Assembly (NCBI RefSeq): GCF_021347895.1 | Contig: NC_067120.1 | Span: 11,641,361-11,705,360 of the forward strand | DNA: 64,000 bases | DNA from: Acanthochromis polyacanthus | Taxonomy: Eukaryota; Chordata; Actinopteri; Pomacentridae | Direction: 5' to 3' | Part shown: piece after piece, positions 37,001 through 47,579 of the stretch | How the letters are laid out: each line of letters starts with the position of its first letter | Position numbering within the stretch: position 1 is the stretch's first letter | Translations under genes and position numbers: made by a program | The notes under the pieces: model-generated | Seen by the model: only the letters and a program-made list of their open reading frames with translations | What the model was told of the DNA's origin: nothing | The model's database searches: none

Positions 37001-37014
37001 GTGAAGGACCTCAT
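22063..37014 (-). CDS. Protease-free PCSK5-like type I membrane protein with furin-like Cys-rich repeats (16 exons, 960 aa)
   Basis: Exons, N to C: 37014-36834, 35691-35488, 35417-35349, 35199-35157, 32376-32237, 31378-31184, 29744-29658, 29566-29368, 29254-29031, 28020-27778, 26493-26248, 25426-25231, 24182-23977, 23887-23787, 22690-22519, 22439-22063. All are GT-AG, every phase matches, and the total is 2883 nt. Residues 1-20 form a signal peptide (MRSFTASLVFLVSCVGFIGC). Residues 25-840 are repeated CxxC...C.PGxY-type furin-like modules, with a sequon at GNST in exon 15. A transmembrane helix spans about 863-884. The 76-aa tail has a YERL sorting-type motif (898-901), an acidic DSGDEVDVVYTS patch, GGSVYRHY, and a second acidic cluster (944-953). 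From memory the membrane-bound PCSK5 tail has the same order (YEKL, acidic DDIVY, GTVYRKF, acidic end). No subtilisin or P domain is encoded, and another gene lies just upstream, so an N-terminal protease is unlikely. Function unknown; candidate surface or TGN-cycling receptor or scaffold. Fish databases often label such proteins 'PCSK5-like'. Confidence 0.88.
24600..24970. other. GC-richer insert in intron 12 of the PCSK5-like gene
   Basis: A block of higher GC than its surroundings between exons 12 and 13. It begins with an acceptor-like TTGTTTTGCAG on the plus strand, but the frame closes at once (GGG TGA). It may be part of a retroelement; I do not recognise the family. Confidence 0.3.
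28029..28959. mobile_element. Non-autonomous hAT element with 8-bp target duplication
   Basis: Element 28037-28951, 915 bases. Left end CAGGGGTGTCAAACTCA; right end is the complement of CAGGAGTGTCAAACATG. Flanks are ATACAGAG (28029-28036) and ATATAGAG (28952-28959), an 8-bp duplication with one mismatch, as expected for hAT. The interior is a degenerate array of AAATGAGA/ACAAAATGAC units, which creates spurious Phe/Leu/Val-rich minus-strand frames. It sits in intron 9 of the PCSK5-like gene, ending 17 bases from the exon 10 acceptor. Confidence 0.92.
29929..29944 (+). promoter_or_regulatory. CTCF-like site in intron 6 of the PCSK5-like gene
   Basis: CCACTAGAGGGAAGCA resembles the CTCF core CCACnAGrGGGCrs, with A in place of C after GGG. 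Motif match only. Confidence 0.3.
30815..30960 (+). repeat. Fish dispersed repeat fragment
   Basis: CTTGCTAAAGTGTCCCTAAGC and AAGATACGCTGAATCCCTAT match the frequent fish repeat phrase 'cttgctgaagtgtccttgagcaagacactgaacccc' (from memory). Lies in intron 6 of the PCSK5-like gene; family not assigned. Confidence 0.45.
32377..35156 (-). other. Intron 4 of the PCSK5-like gene (2.8 kb)
   Basis: The largest intron of the gene. No additional Cys-rich frame or convincing exon is visible on the minus strand, and exon 4 (phase 2) joins directly to exon 5. No recognised repeat. Confidence 0.6.
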
Positions 37015-37250
37015 GGCTGAGCCCGAGGACTTTCGGTGAAAAGTGAGAGAAGCAGCAAACAGTCGGGATCCTGTCGCCAAAAAACGCAGCGTTCGTGCAG
37101 CAGGTACGATCGATCTGGGGCTCTGTGACACCAGCCCAGAAATAACTTGCTGGACCAGTTCGTTCAAGTGAAACACTGGACAATGAGAATGGACTGCGGT
37201 GAGCATTTAGTCAATAGTCCTAATAAAATGGGAGAAACACCCATGTGCCG
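37015..37250 (-). promoter_or_regulatory. 5' UTR/promoter of the PCSK5-like gene
   Basis: A CG-containing, GC-richer stretch precedes the signal-peptide exon in otherwise AT-rich DNA. The start codon has G at -3 (GCC ATG A). The exact transcription start is not visible. Confidence 0.45.
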
Positions 37251-37733
37251 CTAGATAGAATTTACTGGCTAACATATAGCTAACAATAAATCAGAAATAC
37301 TAACATATCAGCGTCATGGCAACATGAAATCCTGATGCAGAATTTGTAGGCATTTTTGATAACTGGTTTATAGGACTTAACACTTAAAAAACGGAAAATT
37401 ATGCTACTTGTACGTATTTTATAGGCTACTTCTAAAGAATATTGCAGTATTTCAACCATAAAACTCAACAAAATGGATTTTTATCATATTAAACCTTCAA
37501 CAACTTGATTTCTTGCAGTTCTGGCTTATTTTTATGCAGCAACCTTTGCCTTTTCTGCATTGATCTATAGGTGAAATTTCTTATTCTTACTTAAAGAAAA
37601 ACCCAAAACACCAATACACATGTTCTAAATATTAAAGAGCACCTTTCTGACCCTACTGAAATCTACTGTTATGAATACATGTTAGAATAGCACAACTTGA
37701 AGATGATAAGTAAAAGCTGTAAATATTAAGACA

Positions 37734-37739
37734 TTTATT
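37734..37739 (-). terminator. Polyadenylation signal of the small two-exon gene
   Basis: AATAAA on the minus strand 76 bases after the stop codon at 37815. It supports 37815-38003 being a genuine 3'-terminal exon, and it separates this gene from the downstream PCSK5-like promoter. Confidence 0.6.
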
Positions 37740-37814
37740 CTTACCATTTCTCAAGCCCCACCCCACAACCGCCTCCCAACTTTTCAAGTCAGGGTGATGT
37801 TACCAGCTGAGAAA

Positions 37815-39875
37815 CTAATGGTAGTCTAGCTCCAGCTTTGCATAGTCCAACCCTCTTGGTTCCTGTCGCTGCCAGGTGAGCCATTCTGAAAGAGCAAGTG
37901 CCTCACTGTCCAACAGGATAATTTTCTTTCTGGAGCTGTCTCTGATAACTCTAAAATATATCAGACACGCGAATAGCCCACCGATTGTTGCGCTGTTTGT
38001 TGGCTGCAAGAGTGAACACAAGAGTCTTCATGCACTGTCAGCATCTGACTAAAAGTGGATGATTTTTATTATTGATGGCAATGAAACCACAAAAACAACC
38101 ACTGTTTTAGCCAGTGTTTGGCTTCGCTCCTCTCCACTGTGCTCACACATACTGCATTTTAATATGGCTGAGTTCACAAAAAGCTGTTTTCGTTTATATA
38201 TTGTCTGTCAGACGATACACTGTAAAAACAAAGTTGTTATTTATATGGTAAAGAAATGTATTGATATTGTTGATTTTACGGTTTAAAAGTGTGCTTATTG
38301 TAAAAAAATATAAGTTTTATCCTTTAAAAAAATTGTCTTACTTGAAAATTTACTTGAAAATACCATATAAAATGAAATTTGTCTGACTGTTATAAACATT
38401 ACAGCATTTTCCATTATCAACACAACAGTTAGTGTATTTAACATTTATTATGTGTGTTTTTAGCAGTGACTTATTCTATATGCAAAAATTGTAGCTATAG
38501 CTGTCATAAATATGAAACCATATGTCTGTTTTTAGCACAAAAGTACATCAATTTGACTGGGATAAACTCTTTTTTTTACATGAAATAAATGCAAAAATGT
38601 TACTTTTTCTAATATTATGGCATGTGTCTGTTATTAGCACTGCAGTATGTACATTTAACTATGAAAAAGTGTGTTCTTTTCAAGAACTAAATGCAAAAAT
38701 TACAATTCTGGATGTTTTTCACACAATAAATTACTGTGTAAAAGTAGTAAAATGTGTTTTTTTAAGAGAAAAAACTTAAAAGATGCAATTTTCTTAACTT
38801 ATTCACTGTGATTCAGTCTTAAATAAACTGTGCCAAAAAGCTGATTTTTGCTGTCATGGTTTGATAGTTTTTCACCGTAAATTTTGCAAGCATTTTTACA
38901 GTGTAGAACAAGTATGAAACCGTGAATTAAAGACGGCTTGTTAAGATTACATGTTAACCACTTTAAAGCCATTTCTAAGCTGCTCATCTGCACCACTAAA
39001 CTACTGATTATAAAAGCATCATTGTCTGGTCTCAAGAAAATTAGGTGTTTGTACTTCTTTGGATAGTTTTCAAGAATACTGCTGTTTTTATTATCATTTT
39101 CAAAACACATACTCATAGGTGGAGATTTAGAAAATGTGCATTGTTGTCAGTTGTGCCTGAATTTTGGGCTTTTATTTACATAAATGTTATACTTATAGAC
39201 CATATGATGATGTTATAGCAATCATTAGTGTGCTATAAAGCTGCATTACATGAAGAACAGGCATTTGTTTTCTTTATATATCATAGGGTGACCATATTTT
39301 GATTACCAAAACCAGGACACTTCGCCCGGCAATGAGATACTCAAATATATTCAAAGTTTACTCAGAGATGCCTTATAATTTCAATACATTTAAAATATGC
39401 CTCCTCTAGAAAATTGTTTGATTACAAAATATTATCTATAACCAGAGACACAAATTCAAACATGCTTCTCAGAGGTTACAGCATATTTTATTGTGACAAA
39501 TTTTTAAAAATATCGAATTAAATAATGATAGAAATAATGTTAGAAAAAACCACTGCTATATTAGCAATCCATCTTCAACAAAAATAGCTTTCACAAACTT
39601 ACAAAAACTAACTAATAAAAAATATTAGGTTTAGTTCAATTTAATGGCCCAATGAAAAACAATGGTAAACTAATACATTTTCATGACTTTATTAAAAAAC
39701 AACCAGGACAGGATATAAAAACAGGACATGTTCTAGGAAAACAAGACGTCACCCTAATATATCATAAATAGTCGTTTTCCTAAAGAGGTAAGCCACAAGA
39801 CACCACACAGTCAAGAAAAATCAAAGTTGCACTCACCTGTTTTTGTTCTCGCACAGCGGCCTCTGGCGGCGCCAT
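37815..39875 (-). CDS. Small putative membrane protein, 2 exons, 75 aa (unidentified)
   Basis: Exon 1 at 39875-39837 encodes MAPPEAAVREQKQ and ends in an ideal ACAG|GTGAGT donor. Exon 2 at 38003-37815 follows a CACTCTTGCAG acceptor, phase 0 to phase 0, and ends in TAG. The start is a textbook Kozak site (CCACCATGG). The protein has a polar N terminus, a short hydrophobic segment TIGGLFACLIYFRVI (about 17-31) that could span or dip into a membrane, a basic RDSSRKK stop-transfer-like patch, and a polar C terminus ending KLELDYH. I do not recognise the family. An upstream in-frame ATG at 39983 would add 36 residues but lies beyond the GC box and CRE, so the later start is preferred. Neighbours: head to head with a candidate plus gene; the intron is mostly transposon. 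Confidence 0.6.
38216..38905. mobile_element. MITE-like element with CACTGTAAAAA inverted ends
   Basis: Left TACACTGTAAAAAC and right ATTTTTACAGTGTA form inverted ends separated by about 0.67 kb, with TA at both borders. The interior contains three imperfect direct repeats (see separate entry). No transposase frame. It lies in the intron of the small two-exon gene. Superfamily uncertain. Confidence 0.6.
38445..38715. repeat. Three imperfect tandem units inside the MITE
   Basis: Each unit begins with a version of ATGTGTGTTTTTAGCA (near 38450, 38521 and 38621) and ends with ATGCAAAAAT or ATGCAAAAATT. Spacing is roughly 70-100 bases, so the units differ by indels. Confidence 0.5.
39276..39764. 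mobile_element. Non-autonomous hAT element with perfect 8-bp target duplication
   Basis: Element 39284-39756, 473 bases, with TAGGGTGAC ends in inverted orientation. The perfect 8-bp direct repeat ATATATCA flanks it (39276-39283 and 39757-39764). Subterminal AACCAGGACA repeats are typical of this fish family. It lies 80 bases from the exon 1 donor of the small minus-strand gene. Confidence 0.93.
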
Positions 39876-40077
39876 GGTGGATGCGCCTGTGAGGGCGTGT
39901 GCACGGCGCTCGTCACCGGCTGACGTCGTGCGCCCGGCGGAGGGGGCGGGGCCTGGTTCTGCTGCAGCAGAGGAACATGACATGGGGATGAGCGAGAGAG
40001 AGGGAGAGAGCGAGACAGCCTGAGAGGAATAAACGGTTCGTCAGAGGTCTGGGCTGAAAACGTGATGATGGGGAGCA
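39876..40077. promoter_or_regulatory. Divergent GC-rich promoter
   Basis: About 200 bases between a minus-strand ATG (39875) and a plus-strand candidate ATG (40078). It is the CpG-richest stretch of the region, with a GC box GGGGGCGGGGC (39942-39952) and a CRE-like TGACGTCG (39921-39928). No TATA box on either side. This is the classic layout of a bidirectional housekeeping promoter. Confidence 0.6.
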
Positions 40078-40095
40078 ATGACTGAAAACGCAACG
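40078..40095 (+). CDS. Candidate first coding exon of an unidentified plus-strand gene
   Basis: ATG with G at -3, then TENAT, ending at ACG|GTAAGA (phase 0). The donor is good and the position opposite the small gene fits a bidirectional promoter. Weakness: a 7-codon upstream frame (ATG at 40065) overlaps the start, so this exon may be purely 5' UTR. Confidence 0.35.
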
Positions 40096-43000
40096 GTAAG
40101 ACACACAGACCCGCTTTTTGTTGTCGTCTTCTCCACACACTCGGCACGACAAGGGGGCGATGCATGGCTCATTTGACAGTGAACACAAAAGGCTGCCACT
40201 GCAGACAGGTGCACCTGCCTTTATGCGAGTACGTGCCTCGATGCATTCAACTTCAGGTTCCGTGCGAATACCTGTTTTTAGTATCATCATCATTGTTGTC
40301 ATTTTAGGTCGAAGGCAGATGGAGCGAGGCCACAAATCTCATCGACGGTTTTGGGATGTAGCCGGAGTGTTGGAGTGAAATGCTGTAAACATGGATCTTG
40401 TATGCTTAGTCACAGACCTTTGTGATGTGGGAACATACAGTAGCAGTCTAACATAGCCTACATCTGGGGATTTATTGTCATGTCCAGGGAAAATAAACAA
40501 CCTGTCAGCCTTTTGAGCCTCTGAACCAGTGAAGGTTGTGGTTTCTTTTTTGCAGACATGGAATATTAATCATCACAGTGTATTTTGGGCCAGATGGCTT
40601 CACATGTAGATGGTGGTGGAATACACAACAGCTAGATGTTTCTTATTGTAAAACAGCAGTCTCACTTTTGGCTGCTCGTCTTAAAACATACACAGACTGA
40701 TAATAAAAGCTCAAGCTGTCTGGTTTCATTCTGGTGCTCATATATTTCTTTTATGGCTGGCCTGGTTCACAGTATCCACCAACTATGTCTGCCTGTAAAG
40801 ATAGTGAGGCCACTGATTCACTGCTGTGGTGTTTTAAATCATATTTCCCGACAAAGACCTACATAATAAAACCTTTAATCTATCATTAATACCAGCTTAC
40901 ATTTGAGCTCGTCACAACAGCAGTGTAATAAACTCCACCGTGGTTCCTCATTTTTGAGAGATGATGATTTGCATCACTTGGCCATCTTTAACTTCACAAC
41001 TCACTCGGCCGCCTACCTGTGTCTGGATTCTCGACTCGGGTCTGGGAGACGGGCAGCTGACAGTAGGCAAGTGATTTGGAGATTGCTCGGGTAGTCGCGG
41101 CAGAGCTACAAAGCAGGGCCCGTGGCTGCCAGGCCAAGCCAGGCCATGCCAGACTCCATAGAGGGCTTCAGTGCAGCAGGGCACTGGGGAGAGGGCGCTT
41201 GGCACCTGATCAGTTACCACAGTGAATTCTGTTCCTGTCACTGGCATTTAGCTACAGAAAAGCAGAGCAGAGATGACGGTTGTTGTTGAACTCAGTTGGG
41301 CTTTCATGTCAGCGAGGCACTGCTGCTTTATCAAACTGCTCCTCCGCTGATACAAAATGACATCCCTTTGCAAACATCTGTGCCAGTTGCCCACTGCCTA
41401 CTTCAAAACCCTTAGCAGAGAAATCGCCCTCAGAACTCATTTGGCACCAGAGAACCTCACTGTAGCCGTGTTTGGTCTCATTGAAGATTAATCTGAATGA
41501 TCAAAATGAATAAAAGCGCCAGCAGAGGAGCGCTTAAATGTCTGTTTTTCCTTTCCGAAGAATTCCACACCTGATTCCCACAAAGTTTAGTCCTTTGGAG
41601 GAGACGAAGCGAGTCAAGTGGCCGTGGTAATCACGGCCCAATCACTGCATGGCTTTGAAGTAGGCCCTGTTCTTCAGACGTCTCTACAGGTGGGGAAGCA
41701 ATGTTAAGTGTTCTGTCTGCAGGCAGAGGGAGGTCAGCTGGAGGCCATGGAGGCAGGGCAGGCAGAGGGGCTCCTCTCACACATCAAAACAGGGAAGAGT
41801 GGAGTGGGTGGTGGTCACCTTCTCAGAGCCCCTGCACTCTGCTCCAGTCTGTATACAGGCTTTGATGTCTGTCGGATAGACACTTTTGGGGGGGACATTT
41901 GTCTCCCAAAGCCATTGTTGAATTTGTGTGAGAGCGGAAATATGAGATGTGGCTCCAAGATCACAAACAAATAACACTGTATAGGCTTTGTGCCATAAAA
42001 ATGCAATAAATCTTTACACCGGTGTTTCTTTCTGTGCTGTGGGAAAAGCTACAGCCACAGAGGTGTTGTAATAAGTTGAGTGCAGAAACAATTTACCTGT
42101 GATTTTTTTTTTTTTTATTGCAAAGCAAGATTTGTCAGTGTTTGCTTGCAAGGAAAGGATTTATGTGTTACATTTGTTGATTTTGATGTCTGACTCACTG
42201 AAGAGGTGCTTGTAACTGTAGTCTAAAGGGACCCCCAGAGTTATAGGTTTCATGAAAGAATGTTTGGAAGCCTTATGGTTGACTGCGATAGGATGAGACA
42301 TCGGTCAGTTTTACAAACATAATCCTTAATGAGCAATTTTGATTTGATTCACATGAACGGCATTAGCTAACAAGGCGCCGTATTTAAACCAAGAGTTTTT
42401 CAAAAGCTGTTTTCAACCACTTCAGCATTTCTTCATCTTCTGTTTGGTTTCTAAGATGACTTCTCAAAGCACAATCTGCTTCCTTTTATGTGACACTCAA
42501 GAATCAATCCAAATTTCAAATCCCACTTTACTGGCAAAAGTCTGTAGATGATGTGAAGCTTGAGGATTACTCACATTCAACCAAGACTAAGAAGATACTG
42601 CTCACTTGCTTCACACTTGAGCTACTGGTATGAGAACTTTACTGGATTTAAATTATTTGATTACATTGTTTTTGAGGCTGAATTTGTGCCATAGAAAATG
42701 TCAAATCTTTGATATATGTTGCTTCTGTATAGAAGGCATGTCATTATGTTTTTTTATGGTTGGGATCATTGAAGTTTTTACAGCAGATGATGTTTCTGTG
42801 GAGCATTTTTATGTCTGCCAAAGCTTTGTTTTGATATATTTGTTTGGCTGGATGCAACGGTCAGGGTTGAAGAAACCACAGGTGGTGTGTTTAAGCGTGA
42901 CAGACAGGTTTTTTTTTTAGTCTTTATCCAAATATGACACAAGCTTGGATGCTTTGGTGAGCATATATCCTCAGTGACAGCCTATGTGTGTGTCCACGTG

Positions 43001-44886
43001 TGTGTCTGAGCCTCCTGCACCTAATTGCATTTGTGTTGCTTCACCTGTCTGGTGCTGAGTCTGGGAGCATCGTGCCTCCTGGAGGCGTCTGCCTTTGTAA
43101 CATTCCCCCCACAAGGCCTAGTGGGCACAGCCATCCCCTGTCCTGCCTGCAATCAGCAAGGGAGCAGTTTCTAAATCAAACAGAACACTGTTGCACAGGA
43201 TACCCTTGGTGACTCAATTTAGATTCACGCAGGCCCATAGCGTAGGTCATTTTCATTCATTCAGAAAAATAGGTCAGGCCTCTTTTTCTCTGCAAAACCC
43301 AGCTGCATTTGTTGGAAACTCTATGTTTCTCCATTCTGTCACACTGTTTATGTCCGGTGGTTGATGGAGATCGTAAAAAGGAAACGCTGGTTAGACTTAA
43401 CCCTGAGAGGAGAGGAGCAGTATCGTTGTTTTTCACTTTACTTTCGACGCCATTGGTTTTCTCAGGTAGAGAAAACAAAGGCTTTGATGTCTGTCGCAGC
43501 CACTGACACGTCTCTCATCTTTGCTTCACATGATCAGCAAATCTGTACTTTATTTCGGCTATTTTAATATTTATCCCATTTTAGTTGTGTCCCATCTTAC
43601 ATGAAAAACAGCAAATCTGGGAGAAGTAGTTTTTGTACATTTATTGTATGAACAGTCATGTGATTGCAGGTGCTATACACTCAGTTGTATTAGATCCACA
43701 TGAGTATGTGCTGGAGGTCTGCTCTGATTGTTGAGCCTGCAGCTACTTTCCAGTGAGGTCGCTTAACATGTAGGTTGAGTAATCTCTGAAATTTTTTTGA
43801 TTGTTTATAATAAATATAAATAGATGCCTCTGGATTAAAATCATGCAATCTACTTGCAACCCAAGATGCTTTTGGAAATTAGGTGCACACGTACGCCATG
43901 CTCAGCTAACTGCTATGGTCATTAACATTTTAGTACTTTAAGGTTAGAAGAACCCTCAAGATTCGCTGGTTGATTTGGTGACGTGTATCTGAGGGTGGCA
44001 ACGACTCCATGAGCAGCTACTTGAATAGCATCTTTCAGATATTTATAGAGTGTAAAATTATTGAATATTGACCATAAATAATGTAAAAACATGGGGGCTT
44101 TGTTATTGGTTTGGTAAAGTAATTTATTGCTCAGTAGCAAATTCAACATAGAAATGATCGAACTAAGCAAAGCAACACTGGTGAAGAACGAAGGCTAACA
44201 GAGTATCTAACCTAGCTAAACCCATACAAAACAACTGTACTCCCTAGCCAAACATAAACACAGAAGAAACACCCACCAGAAGTAACAGAAACTAACACAA
44301 ACAGTGCACTAAACTAGCTAAACCAAACTGGTGCCTCTGAACACACACATTTAACACACAATATACGAAGACTCAAGTTACAAAGTAGCTTCTTCTTGAA
44401 GTTGTTGGACTACTAACAGGAGCCACAGTCTCCACAATGACTTAGCAGCCGCCAACAGAAGCTCTAAATGTCCGTAGTCAGCCCTCAGTGAATACGGAAC
44501 TGACAGACCAAACCAGAATACACACAAATCACAAAGAGGCAGCAGGGCGAACTGGTTACATCAAATCAGCTGTCCCAACTGAGAGTCTTGGTTGTAGATA
44601 CAGTATATATACCTATGCGACTGCTGGGATGTGGCAGGAGGAGGAGTTGTGGTGGAGGACCTGGGCTAGGAGGAGGTCTGGAGCTCCAAGCTAATCAGTC
44701 CTCATGAGTGCCAGGTGTGAATCTGGAGCTCAGTCTGTGGCCAGGTGTAATCAATCTACTCTCCACAACAGACATTTTCAATGTGACTTGAAGTTACAGT
44801 ATGCAAGTATAATCAGGAAACTTTAAGTCAGATTGTCAATGGAGGACTTTTACAGTGTGATATTTGTACTCTTTTCTTAAGTAAAG
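40096..44886 (+). other. Intron-like region downstream of the divergent promoter
   Basis: Mostly unremarkable non-coding DNA with a T-run near 42104-42116. A phase-0 to phase-0 candidate cassette exon is noted separately at 41723-41803. No other convincing exon or recognised repeat. Confidence 0.45.
41723..41803 (+). CDS. Weak candidate cassette exon of the plus-strand gene
   Basis: Preceded by TTCTGTCTGCAG and followed by GTGGGT. The 81 bases are open in the frame set by the exon at 40095 and end in phase 0, compatible with the exon at 44887. The peptide is AEGGQLEAMEAGQAEGLLSH and onwards. No homology is recognised, and composition alone could produce it. Confidence 0.2.
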
Positions 44887-44923
44887 GATCTGCCTCCACC
44901 ACCGCCCATCTTGGTCTATCAAG
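44887..44923 (+). CDS. Candidate 37-nt exon of the plus-strand gene
   Basis: Pyrimidine-rich TACTCTTTTCTT followed by TAAAG acceptor, and an AAG|GTAAAC donor. In phase 0 it reads DLPPPPPILVYQ and leaves one G (phase 1). That G completes a codon with the exon at 61093 (G+TG), so phases agree across 16 kb. The proline run is coding-like, but the exon is short and unconfirmed. Confidence 0.35.
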
Positions 44924-47160
44924 GTAAACACTTAACAGTTACATGATTTAATATAGTTACTGTGCCTTTTTTAGGTGAGGTTAACCCAGCCGTAGCCTGA
45001 CTGTACATCCACTTTAAGCATGAAGGTTTGTTGTGAGAAGTGACTCTCTCCAGGTGTGTGAGAAAAGTACCAACATGTTATCACCGTCACAGAAAAGTGC
45101 TGATATAAGGGCAGAAAAATTACTTTAGTCAGCTATGTATATCGTGCCTTGGGAAGCAGTTTCCTGAAAGTCTCATGTCTGTGTTGTGTTGTGTTTAGCT
45201 GTACTTACCACAGACAAATGTTATAAGATAAGGTAATCATAACCGTATAGCTACAATGGTCTCTTTTTCAGTTTATAATTTTGTGTTTAATTTGCCGGCT
45301 TTACTGGATTTATAGCTAAATCTAATCCCATCCTTGTTAAAGAATTATAGTGATGGCTGAGAGACAATGTCTTTTTCAACTCAGTAGTGGCTTCGTAAGT
45401 TAACTGGGAATAATGCTGGACTCATAGTTTATTAAGACGGATCAGTATTAGGAGACGGAAGGACTTGTATGCAATTAAATTGACTAATGGTGCAAACAGA
45501 CAGTGTTGCATATATGGTAGGTGTTTGCAGTTTTTAAACTAGTGTGATGTTCATTTAGGAACCATTAAGCAGCATTCAAAGTAAATTTTGTTATTGATTT
45601 CTTTGGGATTGGAACTTTGGAATCGCTACTGGTTAATTTCCTGTCAAAGATAGGATGTTGTGTTGCACAAACTGCTCACAGACACCCTTTAATGAGCAGC
45701 TTACATCGCAAATTGGTTGTAAATTAACCATTTCAAGGCATATATTCTGAAAAACAAAAGTCGTCTTTGAAAGTGATGTGATCATTTGAACCCTGAGTTG
45801 CTCTCAGTTGTCAGGCAAAAGTCATCCATGGCACCTTCATGTCATTGTTATGCGAGTGTGTGTGTGAATGGGTAAATGAGAGGCAAAATATACAGTGTTT
45901 TGTACATTTATGAACTCTAAGTGCAGTTTTTTTACCTTTTGCCAGTTTAGGAAGATCTCTCTTGGTCCTACAACACATTTTTTAAATGAGAAGCCTTTTA
46001 ACTGTAGAAGTGAAACATCATTTTGTTGGCATCATCATTCACTACAACATAATTAATCAAATATTAGTTTCTGCTGCTGGTGTGAGTATGACACATCTTT
46101 CCTCCGCAGTGCATCCCCACCCACTCAGTGTCCTCTCTGTGGGGGCCAGTGTGGAGAACATGCATCTGATTAAGTTGTTTTATCCAAGATCTTGTTTGTT
46201 TGTTTTTTTCATCCGATGGCTGCAATGTGAAAATTTCTATCAAAGATCTTTGTGTAGGTCGAATCCTTACGTCCCTCACAAGAATAATTAATGTCCTTTG
46301 CTTATTTATAGGGCTCTATGTCTGGGATAGCAGGAGTGAATGAGACATGCAGCAGATTCATAGTATCTGAGCTTATTTTGCAGCTTCTGGTATTTTGTTG
46401 GGGAAGTATAAAGAGGTCTAGGCGATACAAATACAGATTATTGGCAATAAAGGGGAGCAGTATCCAAGGTTTGGATGTGACTTTGATTTGGTTGTGCAGT
46501 TTTAGTGAAAATCTTGGTGTCAGATATTGAATCATCTCAAAATCCTATTTCTGTTGTCCATGTTTTTGATTATAAGGGAACTTTTCAGCTTGTATCCTTT
46601 AGTGTTAGCAGGCTATTGTAGAGAATCATCAGAACCAAAGTACGCTTTTTAACATAATTTATTTTATCGGCAATTGGGCATCAGAAATCTGTTACCATTA
46701 GCTCCTTTTGGATATCAGACCATTGTTACTTCAGCCAAACTGACCACAGTAAAGTGCACCAAGCACTCTGGCTGAATTCAGGGTCATTTGTATCCAGCTT
46801 TCAACAGGTTTACAAATGTCAGACCATAAGAGCGAGCACTGCCTTCTGCCCTGCTCTTCAGCTTAAGAGTGTTATTATAGTAGCACAGCACTCAGATCAT
46901 CGTTTGGATTCCGGTCTGACTGTTGGGCAAATGTTTGAGTCTGTATGATCATTAGCCTCTGGAGAGCCTCGGGGCATTTGTCTGTCATCACTAATGAGGG
47001 TTCACTGCCTGTTGTTATACTTAAATCATACGTATTGGAGTTCAGATTTTTATACCCACACTTAAAAATCAATTTTTGCCATGGAGGAAGAATGAGTCGG
47101 TTCCAAATGATTTTTTTCGACGGATTATAGTTTCCATCAGATGCTGCAGCTCAGCTACTT
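44924..47160 (+). other. Intron-like DNA
   Basis: No exon, repeat or RNA gene recognised on either strand. Confidence 0.4.
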
Positions 47161-47164
47161 TAAC

Positions 47165-47579
47165 ATAAACACCAATGAGTCAAAACATTATGACCACTCA
47201 CAGATCAAGCAAATGACTTTATCGCAACAGTGCATGTGACTGAACAGCTGGTTCTCGTAGACAATCTTTTGTATGTGGGAAGAAATGGACAGATGTACCT
47301 GAGCAACTCTAATAAAGGCCCATTGGTAATGGTCCAAACAAGTGCGTCACAGCATCAGAAAGGCTTACTGTATGTGATGCTCCTAATATGCAGTGGCAGG
47401 TATCTGCGAACAGTGGAGGGATAAAGCTTGAACTGCCAACAGGATGTCACTTACAACTCACAGGACTTAAACGATCAGTTGCTGCCATGTTGGTGTCCAT
47501 TCATAACATCTGTAGAGTCCATGCACTGGAAGGTCAGAGCTGTTTAGGCTGAACTCAAGGACACAACAGCAAATTAGGC
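47165..47579 (+). mobile_element. Degenerate Tc1/mariner-type element, internally deleted
   Basis: Starts AACACCAATGAGTCAAAACA and TTATGACCACTC, as in common fish Tc1-like elements. Near the 3' end, TTACAACTCACAGGACTTAA and GAGTCCATGCACTGGAAGG match the transposase C-terminal coding region. The middle is deleted and frames are broken. It is interrupted at its right end by MITE copy B. Confidence 0.7.

Noticed and set aside
36481..37020. 179-codon plus-strand frame
   Set aside because: Antisense to the signal-peptide exon of the PCSK5-like gene; no homology or splice logic.
39913..40335. 140-codon minus-strand frame across the divergent promoter
   Set aside because: It spans the GC box and CRE region, lacks homology, and conflicts with the strong Kozak start at 39875.
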